Positions 8,331-17,099 of a DNA stretch of 64,000 nt are shown one piece after another (position 1 is the first letter of the stretch; every line of letters starts with the position of its first letter). A model generated the notes under the pieces. It did no database searches and was not told the DNA's origin. It saw only the letters and a program-made list of their open reading frames with translations. Origin of the DNA: Rhodospirillum sp. (GTDB lineage: Bacteria; Pseudomonadota; Alphaproteobacteria; Dongiales; Dongiaceae); NCBI GenBank assembly GCA_013822765.1, contig PNKY01000001.1, positions 62,001 through 126,000 on the forward strand. Reading direction: 5' to 3'. A program made the translations under genes and the position numbers.

Positions 8331-8744
8331 ATGAATTACTGGCTGATGAAATCCGAACCTTCGACCTATTCCTATGAGCAGCTGGAGAAGGACAAGAAGA
8401 CCGGCTGGAACGGCGTGCGCAACTTCCAAGCCAGCGCCAACATGAAGGCGATGAAGGTCGGCGACCGTGTGTTCTTCTACCACTCCAACGAAGGCCTTGC
8501 CGTCGTCGGCATCGCGGAAGTCGGCAAGACCTACTACCCCGATCCCACTGACAAGACCCAGCGCTTCGGCATGGTCGACATCAAGCCGATCATGCCCTTC
8601 AAGACGCCGGTCGCCCTCGCCGACGTCAAGAAGGACCCCAAGCTCAAGGACATGGTGCTGGTGAAGAACTCGCGCCTCTCGGTGCAGCCGGTGACACCGG
8701 AGCAATGGAAGCACATCTGCCAGCTGGGCGGGGTGAAGGGGTAG
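8331..8744 (+). CDS. EVE-domain protein
   Basis: 137 residues, close to the usual single-EVE-domain length, with a GAGAGGG ribosome site before ATG 8331. The start MNYWLMKSEP, then WNGVRNFQA and KVGDRVFFYHSN, are hallmark EVE motifs that form the pocket for a modified base. EVE domains belong to the PUA-like fold and are thought to recognise modified nucleic acids. It follows the YciI gene closely, a pairing common in alphaproteobacteria. Confidence 0.95.
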   Translation: MNYWLMKSEPSTYSYEQLEKDKKTGWNGVRNFQASANMKAMKVGDRVFFYHSNEGLAVVGIAEVGKTYYPDPTDKTQRFGMVDIKPIMPFKTPVALADVKKDPKLKDMVLVKNSRLSVQPVTPEQWKHICQLGGVKG

Positions 8745-8834
8745 GCGCCCCCACAACGCCCCAATCCCGCCGCGCTGCCGCCGCTTCGGACTGACACAAC
8801 GCACCCTGTCCGCTCTCATAGACAGGGGAACGCC

Positions 8835-10244
8835 ATGTCCGATTTCGCCGATCCAGGTCCAGGTTCGCCCACCATCCAATCCTTGGCCCGCAATGCCCGC
8901 CGCCGCTTCGGCAGCGGGTGGGAGGCGGGAAAGCGAGTCTCCTTCTTCATCCTGCTGGTGCTGATCATGCTGGTGCCGCTCGGCATGGTCGAAGGCGTGA
9001 TCGAGGAGCGGGCCTACACCAAGCGCACGGTCGCGGATGAGATCGGCGCGCAATGGGGGCCAACGCAATCGATCGGCGGACCGGTGCTGGTGGTGCCGTA
9101 CGAGGTCTCGCGCGTGCAGCTCAATTCCGACGGCGACCCGAAGACCATCGTCGAAACGCGTTACGCCGTGTTCACGCCGGAGGAACTGCACATCGATGCC
9201 GCGACCGGCGTGCAGAAGCGGTACAAGAGCATCTACGAGGTGCTGGTCTATGGCGCCGATGTGGCGATCACGGGGCGGTTCGCAGCGCCCGATTTCGGCC
9301 AGCTCGGCGTCACGCCGACTCGGATCGCCTGGGACCAGTCCAGCCTGGTGCTCGGCTTGTCGGGGGTGCGCGCGGTCAACGCGGTGTCGCTGACGGCGGC
9401 TGGCAGCGAACGCCAGATCGAGGCGGGCGTGCTGCCCTATCATCCGTTCGACGAAGGAATTTGCGCCGCCCTTCCCCTCCAGACCATCGGCGCCGGTCCG
9501 CAGCCCTTCGACTTCGCGTTCCAGCTCTCCCTGAACGGACGCGACCATATCGCATTCCAGCCGCTCGGCCGGCAAAGCGAGATCACGATCAGGAGCGACT
9601 GGCCGCATCCCAACTTCATCGGTACGCCGCTGCCGGCCAAGCGCACGATCACGGCGGATGGGTTCAATGCGTCCTGGTCGATTTCCCATATCGCCACCGG
9701 ATCGCCGCTCGCGTGGCTGACGCACGAATACAAGCCGCAGCCCGAGCGCGCCACCAGCGTCGGCGTCGCGCTCACCGAGCCGGGCGACGTGCATCAGCAG
9801 ACCGACCGGATCGTCAAATACGGCATCCTGGTGATCGGCCTCACCTTCGGCACCATCTTCGTGGTCGGCCTGCTGAAACAGGACCGCGTGCACTTGGTGC
9901 AGTATCTGCTGATCGGCGCCTCGATCACCTTGTTCTATCTGCTGCTGCTCTCGCTCGCCGAGCAGATGGATTTCGCGCTGTCCTATCTGATCGCCAGCCT
10001 GGTCGACATCGCGATCGTCGACTGGTACGCCGGCGCCACCATCCGGCGCCTGATGGGCTGGGTCACGGGCGGCGTGCTGGCGCTGGTGCACGCCTATCTC
10101 TATGTGCTGCTGCAGATGGAGAGCTTCTCGCTGCTCAGCGGCACCATCGGGCTGCTGGTCGCGCTGCTCGGCGTGATGATCGCCACCCGCAAGGTCGACT
10201 GGTTCGCCCTCGGCGATCCGCGCGAGGAGGCCGCGCAGCCCTAG
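8835..10244 (+). CDS. creD: CreD-like inner membrane protein
   Basis: 469 residues, about the family length. An N-terminal membrane helix (about residues 35-55) is followed by the CreD motif region with EIGAQWGPTQSIGGPVLVVP, a periplasmic beta-rich domain to about residue 320, then five or six closely packed helices to the C-terminus. CreD is an envelope-stress-linked inner membrane protein whose biochemical role is unknown. No CreBC two-component genes are next to it. A GGGGAAC ribosome site precedes ATG 8835. A GC-rich hairpin follows the stop codon. Confidence 0.9.
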   Translation: MSDFADPGPGSPTIQSLARNARRRFGSGWEAGKRVSFFILLVLIMLVPLGMVEGVIEERAYTKRTVADEIGAQWGPTQSIGGPVLVVPYEVSRVQLNSDGDPKTIVETRYAVFTPEELHIDAATGVQKRYKSIYEVLVYGADVAITGRFAAPDFGQLGVTPTRIAWDQSSLVLGLSGVRAVNAVSLTAAGSERQIEAGVLPYHPFDEGICAALPLQTIGAGPQPFDFAFQLSLNGRDHIAFQPLGRQSEITIRSDWPHPNFIGTPLPAKRTITADGFNASWSISHIATGSPLAWLTHEYKPQPERATSVGVALTEPGDVHQQTDRIVKYGILVIGLTFGTIFVVGLLKQDRVHLVQYLLIGASITLFYLLLLSLAEQMDFALSYLIASLVDIAIVDWYAGATIRRLMGWVTGGVLALVHAYLYVLLQMESFSLLSGTIGLLVALLGVMIATRKVDWFALGDPREEAAQP

Positions 10245-10266
10245 CTCCAGCTGCGACACCGCGACG

Positions 10267-10303
10267 CCCCCTTTCCTGGTCCTCCGCGATCCGGGAAAGG
10301 GGG
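10267..10303. terminator. Strong hairpin after creD, possible terminator
   Basis: CCCCCTTTCC at 10267-10276 pairs perfectly with GGAAAGGGGG at 10294-10303, and three more pairs (one a wobble) extend the stem inward. The loop is 11 bases. There is no T-run after it, so it may act as a transcript-end stabiliser rather than a classical terminator. Confidence 0.5.
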
Positions 10304-10472
10304 CACAGTTCCCCGTTGAAATCCCAGCTTTGACAGAGGATTAGCGGCGCTCCAGGCGACCGCCATCTTGCCCTTTCATCCCCGCCTTGTTACGACTTTC
10401 GTCTAAGAAAGACGTGTTGGCGCCAGGCCTTAGAGTGCGGCGCAACAAAGAATGGTCAGGGGAGTGCGAGCG

Positions 10473-12413
10473 ATGTCAGAGCAACAGCTGTTTCCCGTCC
10501 CGGCCGAGGCCGCGAAGCGCGCGCTGATCGACGCCAAGAAATACGAGGAGATGTATCGCCGCTCCGTCACCGACCCCGAAGGCTTCTGGGGCGAGATCGG
10601 CAAGCGCGTCGACTGGATCAAGCCCTTCAGCAAGGTGAAGGACGTCGACTACACCGGCGACATCCGCATCCGCTGGTACTATGACGGCACGCTCAACGTC
10701 TCGGCCAACTGCCTCGACCGCCATCTCGCCAAACGCGGAAACCAGACGGCGCTGATCTGGGAAGGCGACGATCCAGCCGAGAGCAAGCACATCACCTACA
10801 AGCAGGCGCACGAAGAAGTGTGCCGCATGGCGAATGTGCTGAAGAGCTTGGGCGCCAAGCGCGGCGACCGCATCACCATCTACATGCCGATGATCCCCGA
10901 GGCGGCCTACGCGATGCTCGCTTGCGCGCGCATCGGCGCGGTGCATTCGGTGGTGTTCGGCGGCTTCTCCCCCGACAGCCTGGCGGGGCGCATCCAGGAT
11001 TGCGATTCCAACATCGTCATCACCGCGGACGAAGGCCTGCGCGGCGGCAAGAAGATCCCGCTCAAGGCCAACGTCGACGCCGCGCTGAAGAATTGCCCGT
11101 CGATCAAGAAATGCCTGGTGGTGCGCCGGACCGGCGGCAAGACCGAGTGGACGGCCGGCCGAGATCATTGGTGGCACGAGGAATCGCCGAAGGTGTCGGC
11201 CGAGTGCAAGCCGGAAGAGATGGGCGCGGAAGATCCGCTGTTCATCCTCTATACCTCCGGTTCGACCGGCAAGCCGAAGGGCGTGCTGCACACCACCGGC
11301 GGCTACATCGTCTACGCCTCGATGTCGCACCAGTACGTGTTCGACTACCACGACGGCGATATCTACTGGTGCACGGCGGACGTGGGCTGGGTCACGGGCC
11401 ACAGCTACATCGTCTACGGCCCGCTCGCCAACGGCGCGATCTCGCTGATGTTCGAAGGCGTGCCGAACTATCCCGACGCCTCGCGCTTCTGGCAGGTGTG
11501 TGACAAGCACAAGGTCAACATCTTCTATACCGCGCCGACCGCGATCCGCGCCTTGATGCGCGAGGGCGAGGCGCCGGTGCAGAAGTGCAAGCTGGACTCG
11601 CTGCGCCTGCTGGGCTCGGTCGGCGAGCCGATCAATCCGGAAGCCTGGCTGTGGTACCACCGCGTGGTCGGCAAGCATCGCTGCCCGATCGTCGACACTT
11701 GGTGGCAGACCGAGACCGGCGGCATCTTGATCTCGCCGCTGCCCGGCGCCACCGCGCTGAAGCCCGGGTCGGCGACCAAACCGCTGTTCGGCATCAAGCC
11801 GGAGATCGTGGACGGCGACGGCAAGGTGCTGCAGGGCGAATGCCAGGGCAATCTGTGCATCGCCGATTCCTGGCCGGGCCAGATGCGCACGGTCTATGGC
11901 GATCACAAGCGCTTCGCCGAGACCTATTTCAGCGCCTACAAGGGCAAGTATTTCACCGGCGACGGCTGCCGGCGCGACGCCGACGGCTACTACTGGATCA
12001 CCGGCCGCGTCGATGACGTGCTCAACGTCTCCGGCCACCGCATGGGCACGGCGGAAGTGGAATCCGCGCTGGTCGCCCACGCCAAGGTGGCGGAGGCGGC
12101 GGTGGTCGGCTACCCGCACGACATCAAGGGCCAGGGCATCTACGCCTATGTGACGCTGAAACTCGGCGTGGAGCCGAGCGAGGAGCTGCGCAAGGAGCTG
12201 GTGCAGTGGGTACGCAAGGAAATCGGCCCGATCGCGCAGCCCGATCTGCTGCAATGGGCGCCGGGCCTGCCGAAGACCCGCTCCGGCAAGATCATGCGCC
12301 GCATCCTGCGCAAGATCGCGGAGAACGACTACAGCAACCTCGGCGATACTTCAACGCTGGCCGATCCAACGGTGGTGCAGAGCCTGGTGGATAACCGGAT
12401 GAATCGAGGATAG
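10473..12413 (+). CDS. acs: Acetyl-CoA synthetase
   Basis: 646 residues from ATG 10473, which has AGGGGAG nine bases upstream; an earlier GTG in the same frame is less likely. The enzyme activates acetate to acetyl-CoA through acetyl-AMP in the cytosol. The AMP-binding loop [15 protein letters not shown] lies near residue 265, [10 protein letters not shown] near 410, and the hinge and C-terminal motifs [20 protein letters not shown] near 515 and TRSGKIMRR near 605. The lysine in the last motif is the known target for regulatory acetylation in Acs. The RraA-like gene begins three bases after its stop. Confidence 0.97.
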   Translation: MSEQQLFPVPAEAAKRALIDAKKYEEMYRRSVTDPEGFWGEIGKRVDWIKPFSKVKDVDYTGDIRIRWYYDGTLNVSANCLDRHLAKRGNQTALIWEGDDPAESKHITYKQAHEEVCRMANVLKSLGAKRGDRITIYMPMIPEAAYAMLACARIGAVHSVVFGGFSPDSLAGRIQDCDSNIVITADEGLRGGKKIPLKANVDAALKNCPSIKKCLVVRRTGGKTEWTAGRDHWWHEESPKVSAECKPEEMGAEDPLFILYTSGSTGKPKGVLHTTGGYIVYASMSHQYVFDYHDGDIYWCTADVGWVTGHSYIVYGPLANGAISLMFEGVPNYPDASRFWQVCDKHKVNIFYTAPTAIRALMREGEAPVQKCKLDSLRLLGSVGEPINPEAWLWYHRVVGKHRCPIVDTWWQTETGGILISPLPGATALKPGSATKPLFGIKPEIVDGDGKVLQGECQGNLCIADSWPGQMRTVYGDHKRFAETYFSAYKGKYFTGDGCRRDADGYYWITGRVDDVLNVSGHRMGTAEVESALVAHAKVAEAAVVGYPHDIKGQGIYAYVTLKLGVEPSEELRKELVQWVRKEIGPIAQPDLLQWAPGLPKTRSGKIMRRILRKIAENDYSNLGDTSTLADPTVVQSLVDNRMNRG

Positions 12414-12415
12414 GG

Positions 12416-13111
12416 GTGACCGATAGCGCGCTGCTCGCCACGCTCAGCCAAATCACCACCGCCACCATCACGACGGTACTGCTGAAAAAAGGCATCCGCC
12501 GCATCTGGATGAAGGGGCCGCAGCCGCTGACCGCCGGGCAGCCGCGCATCGCCGGCCGCGCCTTCACGCTGCGCTTCGTGCCGGCGCGCGAAGACCTGGC
12601 GACGCCGGCCTCCTGGTCCTCGCCGCGCTCGACCCGCGCGGCGATCGAGGAGATGCCGGAAGGCTGCATCGCGGTGATCGACGCCATGGGCGTCGCGGAT
12701 GCCGGCGTGTTCGGCGACATCCTGGCACAGCGCATGACGGTGCGCGGTGTCGCCGGCCTCGTCACCGACGGCGTGATGCGCGACAAGGCGGGCGTGCTGG
12801 AGACCGGCCTGCCGGTGTGGTGCGCCGGCGTGGCGGCGCCGGCCTCGGTCGCGGGCCTCACCTTCGTCGGCTGGCAGGAGCCGGTCGGATGCGGCGGCTG
12901 CGCGATCTATCCCGGCGACGTGGTGGTGGCGGACGGCGATGGCGCCGTGGTGATCCCGGCCACGCTGGCGGAAGAAGTTGCGCGCCTCGGCGCCGAGCAG
13001 GAAGAACTCGAAGCCTGGCTGATGGAGGAAGTGAAGGCGGGCCGGGCGCTGCCCGGCCTCTATCCGCCGAACGAAGAGACCATGGCGCGCTACAAGGCGC
13101 GGAAGCTCTAG
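12416..13111 (+). CDS. RraA-like / HMG aldolase-family protein
   Basis: 231 residues starting at GTG 12416, with only two bases between the acs stop and this start, so translation is probably coupled. GLVTDGVMRD near residue 120 is the substrate- and metal-site signature of the RraA / 4-hydroxy-4-methyl-2-oxoglutarate aldolase family, and VVVADGDGAVVIP near 165 is the other conserved block. Members include an RNase E regulator and true aldolases or decarboxylases; this branch is often labelled RraA but sequence alone does not settle which. The link with acs suggests a metabolic rather than an RNA-related role, as inference. Confidence 0.85.
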   Translation: MTDSALLATLSQITTATITTVLLKKGIRRIWMKGPQPLTAGQPRIAGRAFTLRFVPAREDLATPASWSSPRSTRAAIEEMPEGCIAVIDAMGVADAGVFGDILAQRMTVRGVAGLVTDGVMRDKAGVLETGLPVWCAGVAAPASVAGLTFVGWQEPVGCGGCAIYPGDVVVADGDGAVVIPATLAEEVARLGAEQEELEAWLMEEVKAGRALPGLYPPNEETMARYKARKL

Positions 13112-13123
13112 ATCCTCCGGGAC

Positions 13124-15319
13124 TTACTGTGCAGCAGCAGCCTTCTTGTGCTCGGCCGCGGCCAGCATGTTGCCGATGTGATCGAACAGCGGATCGAGGC
13201 CCAGGCCCTGCCCGAGGTTGCGCGCGGCGGCAAGCGCTGATGCGGCGCCGGCGAGATTGCCGCCCTTGAAGCCGTGCGCGATCTTCGCGAACTCGTTCAG
13301 CAATTCCTCCGCTTGCGGCGCCTGCGCCACTTCCGGACCGCCGATCAGCGCATAGAGCCGCGCCGGCAATGTCTTTCCCTTCACGAAGATGTCGCCGATG
13401 GGGATCGCGGCGAAATCCGGTGCGGCCTGGCGGGTCTGCTCGCCGATCAGGATATCGAGGCCGAAGCCCTTGCTGACGCCTTCGATGCGCGAGGCGAGAT
13501 TCACATTGTCGCCGATGACGGAGTAGTTGAGGCGCTGCCGTGCGCCGAGATTGCCGACCAGCGCGTCGCCGGAATTGAGGCCGATGCCGATCATGATCGG
13601 CGCATGGGGCTGCCCGGCGGCCTCAGCGCGCACGGCCAGGGCCTTGTTGAGGGTCGCGAGCCGCCGGCGCATCTCCAGGGTGGCGTGGCAGGCGAGCTTG
13701 GCATGGTCCGGCTCGTCGAGCGGCGCGTTCCAGAACGCCATGATGGAATCGCCGATATACTTGTCGATGGTGCCGCCATTCTCCATCACCGCTTCCGACA
13801 TCGGCGTCAGGAAGTCGTTGAGCAGGGCGGTCAGTGCGGTCGCCTCCATCCGCTCCGAGATGGTGGTGAAGTCGCGGATGTCGCAGAACATGATGGTGAG
13901 GTTGCGCACCTCTCCGCCCAGACGCAGCAGCCCCGGATTCGCCACCAGCCGCTTCACCATCGCCGGCGCAAGGTAATGGCTGAAGGTCTCGCGCACGCGC
14001 TTGCGCTCGACGTCGGAGCGCCGGAACGACAGCAGGACCGCGGTGGTGAAGACCGCCAGGGCCCCGGCCGAAGGATAGGCCGGATCGATCAGCCATCCGA
14101 TTTCGAGGAAAGCCCACCAGGCGAATCCGGCCACCGCAACCACGCTGGTAAAGCCGAAAATCGCGCAACCGAGCGCGCCCAAGCGCGGCAACAGCAGCAC
14201 CATGGCGCCGCCCAGGATCAACAGGGTAAGAAACTCAAGATCGTCGGCCCACAGCGGCCGTTCGATCAGGTCGCCGGTCAGGATCTGCTCGACGATCTGC
14301 GCGTGGACTTCGACTCCCGGAATGGCGACCGCCAGCGGAGTCGAGCGCAGATCGAGCAGACCGGGCGCGCTGGTGCCGACGAACACGATGGCATTCTTGA
14401 CGTCGCCGGTGTCGCCAGCCAGCACCTTCCAGGCCGGGATGAAGCGTTCGTCCTTGTGACCGGTGTCGTACAGCCACATGGCGGCGTAGGGATCGGTGCG
14501 AATGTGGATCGGGCCGATGCCGACTTCGGCCACTCCGGTCTTGCGTCGCAAGATGCTGGTGAAGCCGGCGAAGCTGTAGCTTTGGGAGCCGGTGGACTTG
14601 ACCACGTAAGTGCTAACGCCCGCCGCGACCCGCAATGCTTCAGCCACCAGGCTTGGGTAAAGCTCGCCATCGGCGTTGAGGACCATGGGAACGCGGCGAA
14701 CGACCGCGTCGCGATCCAGGATTGGGTTGATAGCGCCATTGCCCGCGGCGGCGTCGCGCAGAATCGGAATGGCTGGGAGCGCGCCCGCGAACGGCATAAC
14801 GTTCTCCCTGGGGTCGAGGCCGACGTTGGCGAACCCGCCTTTCTTGACGCGCGGCTTGGATGGTTTATCAGTCAGCACCGCTCCCAGGACGACACCACCT
14901 TTCGCGAGTTCGGCGGCGAGCACTTCATCGGGGTCCGGGATTCGCTCGGCCAGGCTCTGGGCCAGCTCGTCGTTGGAGAGCAGTCCCCAGCTCGGAAACA
15001 CGCGTGTCGGCGCTGTCCGGTCGGGCTCAGCGAACACGATGTCCATCGCGACGACGAGGGCGCCCGCCTCTCTTAGCTTCGCCAGCATCTGCGCGACCGT
15101 CGTGCGCGGCCACGGCCATTGGCCGGCGCGCGCCAGCGACTCATCGTCGATGTCAACGATCTTGACCGGCACCGGCTTGTACTCGCGCGGCGCGACGCGC
15201 TGATACTGATCGAACACCAGAGCGCGCAGATCGGACAGCGTGGGCGGATCGTACCATCGCAGCACCAGCGCGACGGCGAGCACCAGCGAAGCCAACGCAG
15301 GTTGCAGCCACTTGCTCAT
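13124..15319 (-). CDS. CHASE2-domain adenylate/guanylate cyclase
   Basis: 731 residues. A signal-anchor helix (about 7-22) leads to an extracytoplasmic CHASE2 sensor domain (about 25-340, with VKIVDIDDESLARAGQWPWPR at its start). Three membrane helices follow (about 365-435), then a class III nucleotide cyclase domain (about 475-660). Catalytic features are intact: the metal Asp in FCDIRDFTT and KYIGDSIMAFW, and VIGDNVNLASR carrying the base-selecting Asp and the transition-state Asn/Arg, which favours ATP over GTP. It should convert envelope signals to cAMP. It is divergent from four fecR-like genes, a pairing that suggests a shared response. An SD-like GGAG precedes ATG 15319. Confidence 0.92.
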   Translation of the reverse strand: MSKWLQPALASLVLAVALVLRWYDPPTLSDLRALVFDQYQRVAPREYKPVPVKIVDIDDESLARAGQWPWPRTTVAQMLAKLREAGALVVAMDIVFAEPDRTAPTRVFPSWGLLSNDELAQSLAERIPDPDEVLAAELAKGGVVLGAVLTDKPSKPRVKKGGFANVGLDPRENVMPFAGALPAIPILRDAAAGNGAINPILDRDAVVRRVPMVLNADGELYPSLVAEALRVAAGVSTYVVKSTGSQSYSFAGFTSILRRKTGVAEVGIGPIHIRTDPYAAMWLYDTGHKDERFIPAWKVLAGDTGDVKNAIVFVGTSAPGLLDLRSTPLAVAIPGVEVHAQIVEQILTGDLIERPLWADDLEFLTLLILGGAMVLLLPRLGALGCAIFGFTSVVAVAGFAWWAFLEIGWLIDPAYPSAGALAVFTTAVLLSFRRSDVERKRVRETFSHYLAPAMVKRLVANPGLLRLGGEVRNLTIMFCDIRDFTTISERMEATALTALLNDFLTPMSEAVMENGGTIDKYIGDSIMAFWNAPLDEPDHAKLACHATLEMRRRLATLNKALAVRAEAAGQPHAPIMIGIGLNSGDALVGNLGARQRLNYSVIGDNVNLASRIEGVSKGFGLDILIGEQTRQAAPDFAAIPIGDIFVKGKTLPARLYALIGGPEVAQAPQAEELLNEFAKIAHGFKGGNLAGAASALAAARNLGQGLGLDPLFDHIGNMLAAAEHKKAAAAQ

Positions 15320-15384
15320 CGCGCTCCAGCAACTCCCCTCATGAACTCCGGGATGACGTTCCCAATATCTAGGACGATTCCCGC

Positions 15385-15408
15385 CAAGATGAACGTCTAT
15401 TCATCTTG
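15385..15408. promoter_or_regulatory. Palindrome in the cyclase/fecR1 divergent promoter region
   Basis: CAAGATGAA (15385-15393) and TTCATCTTG (15400-15408) are perfect inverted copies around six bases. The site sits 66 bases upstream of the cyclase start and 110 upstream of fecR1, so it is a good candidate operator for a dimeric regulator acting on one or both genes. The regulator is unknown. Confidence 0.45.
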
Positions 15409-15410
15409 CG

Positions 15411-15426
15411 TGTGAGCCAGGCCACT
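15411..15426. promoter_or_regulatory. Weak CRP-like site upstream of fecR1
   Basis: TGTGA, six bases, then CCACT. The left half matches the CRP consensus exactly and the right half differs at two positions. It resembles the TGTGA-N6-CCACA sites at 18072 and 61942, and it lies in the divergent region between the cyclase and fecR1. On its own this would be too weak to call. Confidence 0.3.
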
Positions 15427-15518
15427 TTCTAGAGGATTTTACGACAATTGTATTGACCCCACGCGAGAAGCTGGCGCACCTACAGAATCTACCGCACCTT
15501 ACCGACAGGGGGCCAACC

Positions 15519-16469
15519 ATGCTCCGCATGGCTTGTCGCGTATGCGTACCGGTGATTCTTGGGGCACTGGCAGCGATGCCGGCGTTTGCCGCTGGAATTG
15601 CCACAGTCACCGACGTCGTCAACGACGGATACCGGCAGCCGCCCGGCGACAGCGAACGCCGCGCCGCGACGTCCGACGAGCTCGTCTCGGAGGAGGCGCT
15701 GCGCACCGATCGCAACTCGAGCATCGCAGTGAAGTTCGTCGACGGCTCCGAGCTCAACGTCGAAGCGCAGAGCGAGGTCGTGCTGTCCGACTATCTCTAC
15801 GATTCGGCCGCGGCGAGCACCAGCGGCGTCATTTCGCTCAATTCCGGACTGTTCCACTTCAACTCCAGCGACGGCGTGCAGGATGAAAACCTGGTCCTTC
15901 AGACGCCGGTCGCTACCATCGGCATCCGCGGCACGCAGTTCCTGGTGACGGTGGCGGACGACGCGACCATCGTCGACATCCTCGAAGGAAAGGTCGAAGT
16001 GAGGCCGCTGGGCGGCGGCAAGCCGATCCTGTGCGAAGGCGGCCAGAGCATTTTGGTCGAGAGCGCCGACTCCGATGCGGTGTGCGGCGACCTCGGTTCG
16101 TTCTCGACCGCCGCGGCGCCGCCCACGCAGGACGACAACGCGCACGGCAACGTCAGCGGCCGCGATCGCCCGCAGCAGGCGAGCGACAGCAAGTCCAGCG
16201 GTGGCGGCAAATCGGGCGGTGGCAATCCGGGCGGTGGTGGCGATCCCGGCGGCGGTGGCGATCCTGGCGGTGGCGACCCGGGCGGCGGTGGCGATCCCGG
16301 CGGTGGCGACCCGGGTGGCGGTGGCGATCCCGGCGGACCGCCGGACGGCGACGGCAATCACTCGGGCCTCGGCGATGGAAGCAATCCCGGCAAGGGTCAC
16401 GGCAACGGGAACGGCAATCACGGCGGCAACAACGGCGGCAGCAACAATCCAGGCAATGGGAATCGGTAG
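15519..16469 (+). CDS. Secreted FecR-domain protein 1 with Gly/Asp-Pro repeat tail
   Basis: 316 residues from ATG 15519 (GGGGG ribosome site), chosen because it opens a Sec signal peptide ending in PAFAAG. The mature protein starts GIATVTDVVNDGY. The FecR domain covers about residues 30-195, with VKFVDGSELNVE and the signature PVATIGIRGTQFL. Two cysteines frame a conserved block (ILCEGGQSILV and AVCGDLGSFS) and could form a disulfide. After residue 200 the chain is disordered: GGGDP/GGGGDP repeats and an Asn/Gly/His tail. It has no membrane anchor or TonB/sigma-factor partner, unlike true FecR. It is the first and most divergent of four tandem paralogs, next to a divergent adenylate cyclase. 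Confidence 0.85.
   Translation: MLRMACRVCVPVILGALAAMPAFAAGIATVTDVVNDGYRQPPGDSERRAATSDELVSEEALRTDRNSSIAVKFVDGSELNVEAQSEVVLSDYLYDSAAASTSGVISLNSGLFHFNSSDGVQDENLVLQTPVATIGIRGTQFLVTVADDATIVDILEGKVEVRPLGGGKPILCEGGQSILVESADSDAVCGDLGSFSTAAAPPTQDDNAHGNVSGRDRPQQASDSKSSGGGKSGGGNPGGGGDPGGGGDPGGGDPGGGGDPGGGDPGGGGDPGGPPDGDGNHSGLGDGSNPGKGHGNGNGNHGGNNGGSNNPGNGNR
16230..16335 (+). repeat. In-frame Gly-Gly-Gly-Asp-Pro coding repeats in fecR1
   Basis: Tandem 15- and 18-base units of the form GGCGGTGGCGATCCC repeat about six times and encode GGGDP or GGGGDP. All units are multiples of three, so slippage would change tail length without a frameshift. Confidence 0.7.
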
Positions 16470-16636
16470 GTCCAGCCCTGCGGGATATATTCCCCCCGCC
16501 GCGACTGTGCCATCGGTCACTTCCGCTAAGTGACTGACAGGTCCACATTAGCACCGTCAAGAAGGCGCGGGCGGATGAGGGGAGGTTGGCCGGTTAATCA
16601 ATCGCATCGATACCGGCGATTGTGTCGAACTTTAGT

Positions 16637-16729
16637 ACAATTCTATTGACCCTCTGGCACCCGACGAAAGACAATTGGGTCTACCACGCCAATGTCCGAC
16701 AGAGGGCGACCGTGAGACACGGCTTGTCG
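16637..16729 (+). pseudogene. Degenerate copy of the fecR1 promoter and start region
   Basis: This block lines up with 15444-15538 upstream of and at the start of fecR1. Both have ACAATT, one base, TATTGACCC, then CTACC 44-45 bases on, a CCGACAG..GGGC..ACC block, an ATG (GTG here, at 16712) 30-31 bases later, and GGCTTGTCG just inside the frame. After this the frame from GTG 16712 loses the FecR sequence and stops at 16864. It looks like a decayed paralog start or a duplicated promoter. Confidence 0.5.
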
Positions 16730-16912
16730 GATGGGTTGTGGAATGGCGTTGCCAGGGATGAAGCGTGCCACCGGCGTCGGTTGGGCGGCAGAGCAACGGG
16801 GCAGCGCCAGGGGAACCAAACGAACAATCGTGAAATCGCCCGATCTGGAAGCTCGGCGGCCTGAACGCTGCTGAGCCAACCGGAACTCGGTCAGGGACAG
16901 ACCAACGTGTGG

Positions 16913-16935
16913 CGCATGAGTGGGACACTCATGCG
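16913..16935. promoter_or_regulatory. Perfect palindrome upstream of fecR2
   Basis: CGCATGAGTG (16913-16922) and CACTCATGCG (16926-16935) are exact inverted copies separated by GGA. It lies 165 bases upstream of the fecR2 start. It could be an operator or a stem-loop in a leader RNA. No T-run follows. Confidence 0.45.
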
Positions 16936-17099
16936 TGGCATGGAGTTCGATCGCAAGTGGGGACAAGCGCACAAAGTCAAAGATAAGCGTGCAACGGCCG
17001 GAATCCGCCGAACGCTGGCGGAGGGTTGGGACAGGTCGGCACGCAAAACGCCGGACAATGGCGTCGTGAGGAACGGGTGTTTGCGATTTGGAGGTTATG

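Larger units (their letters stand above)
16470..17099. other. 630-base non-coding stretch between fecR1 and fecR2
   Basis: No convincing gene is present. The short open frames here lack family features. The stretch holds a second copy of the fecR1 promoter/leader region (16637-16729) and a perfect palindrome (16913-16935) before the fecR2 ribosome site. It is the longest gap in the fecR array and may be the remains of a lost paralog. Confidence 0.55.

Noticed and set aside
10388..10420. Possible binding site in TTACGACTTTCGTCTAAGAAAG upstream of acs
   Set aside because: The inverted halves are only three bases long and I cannot tie the pattern to a known regulator with confidence.
15489..16520. 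343-codon minus-strand frame opposite fecR1
   Set aside because: Its Ala/Ile/Thr-rich repeats arise from the GGCGAT repeat on the opposite strand; no start signal or family match.
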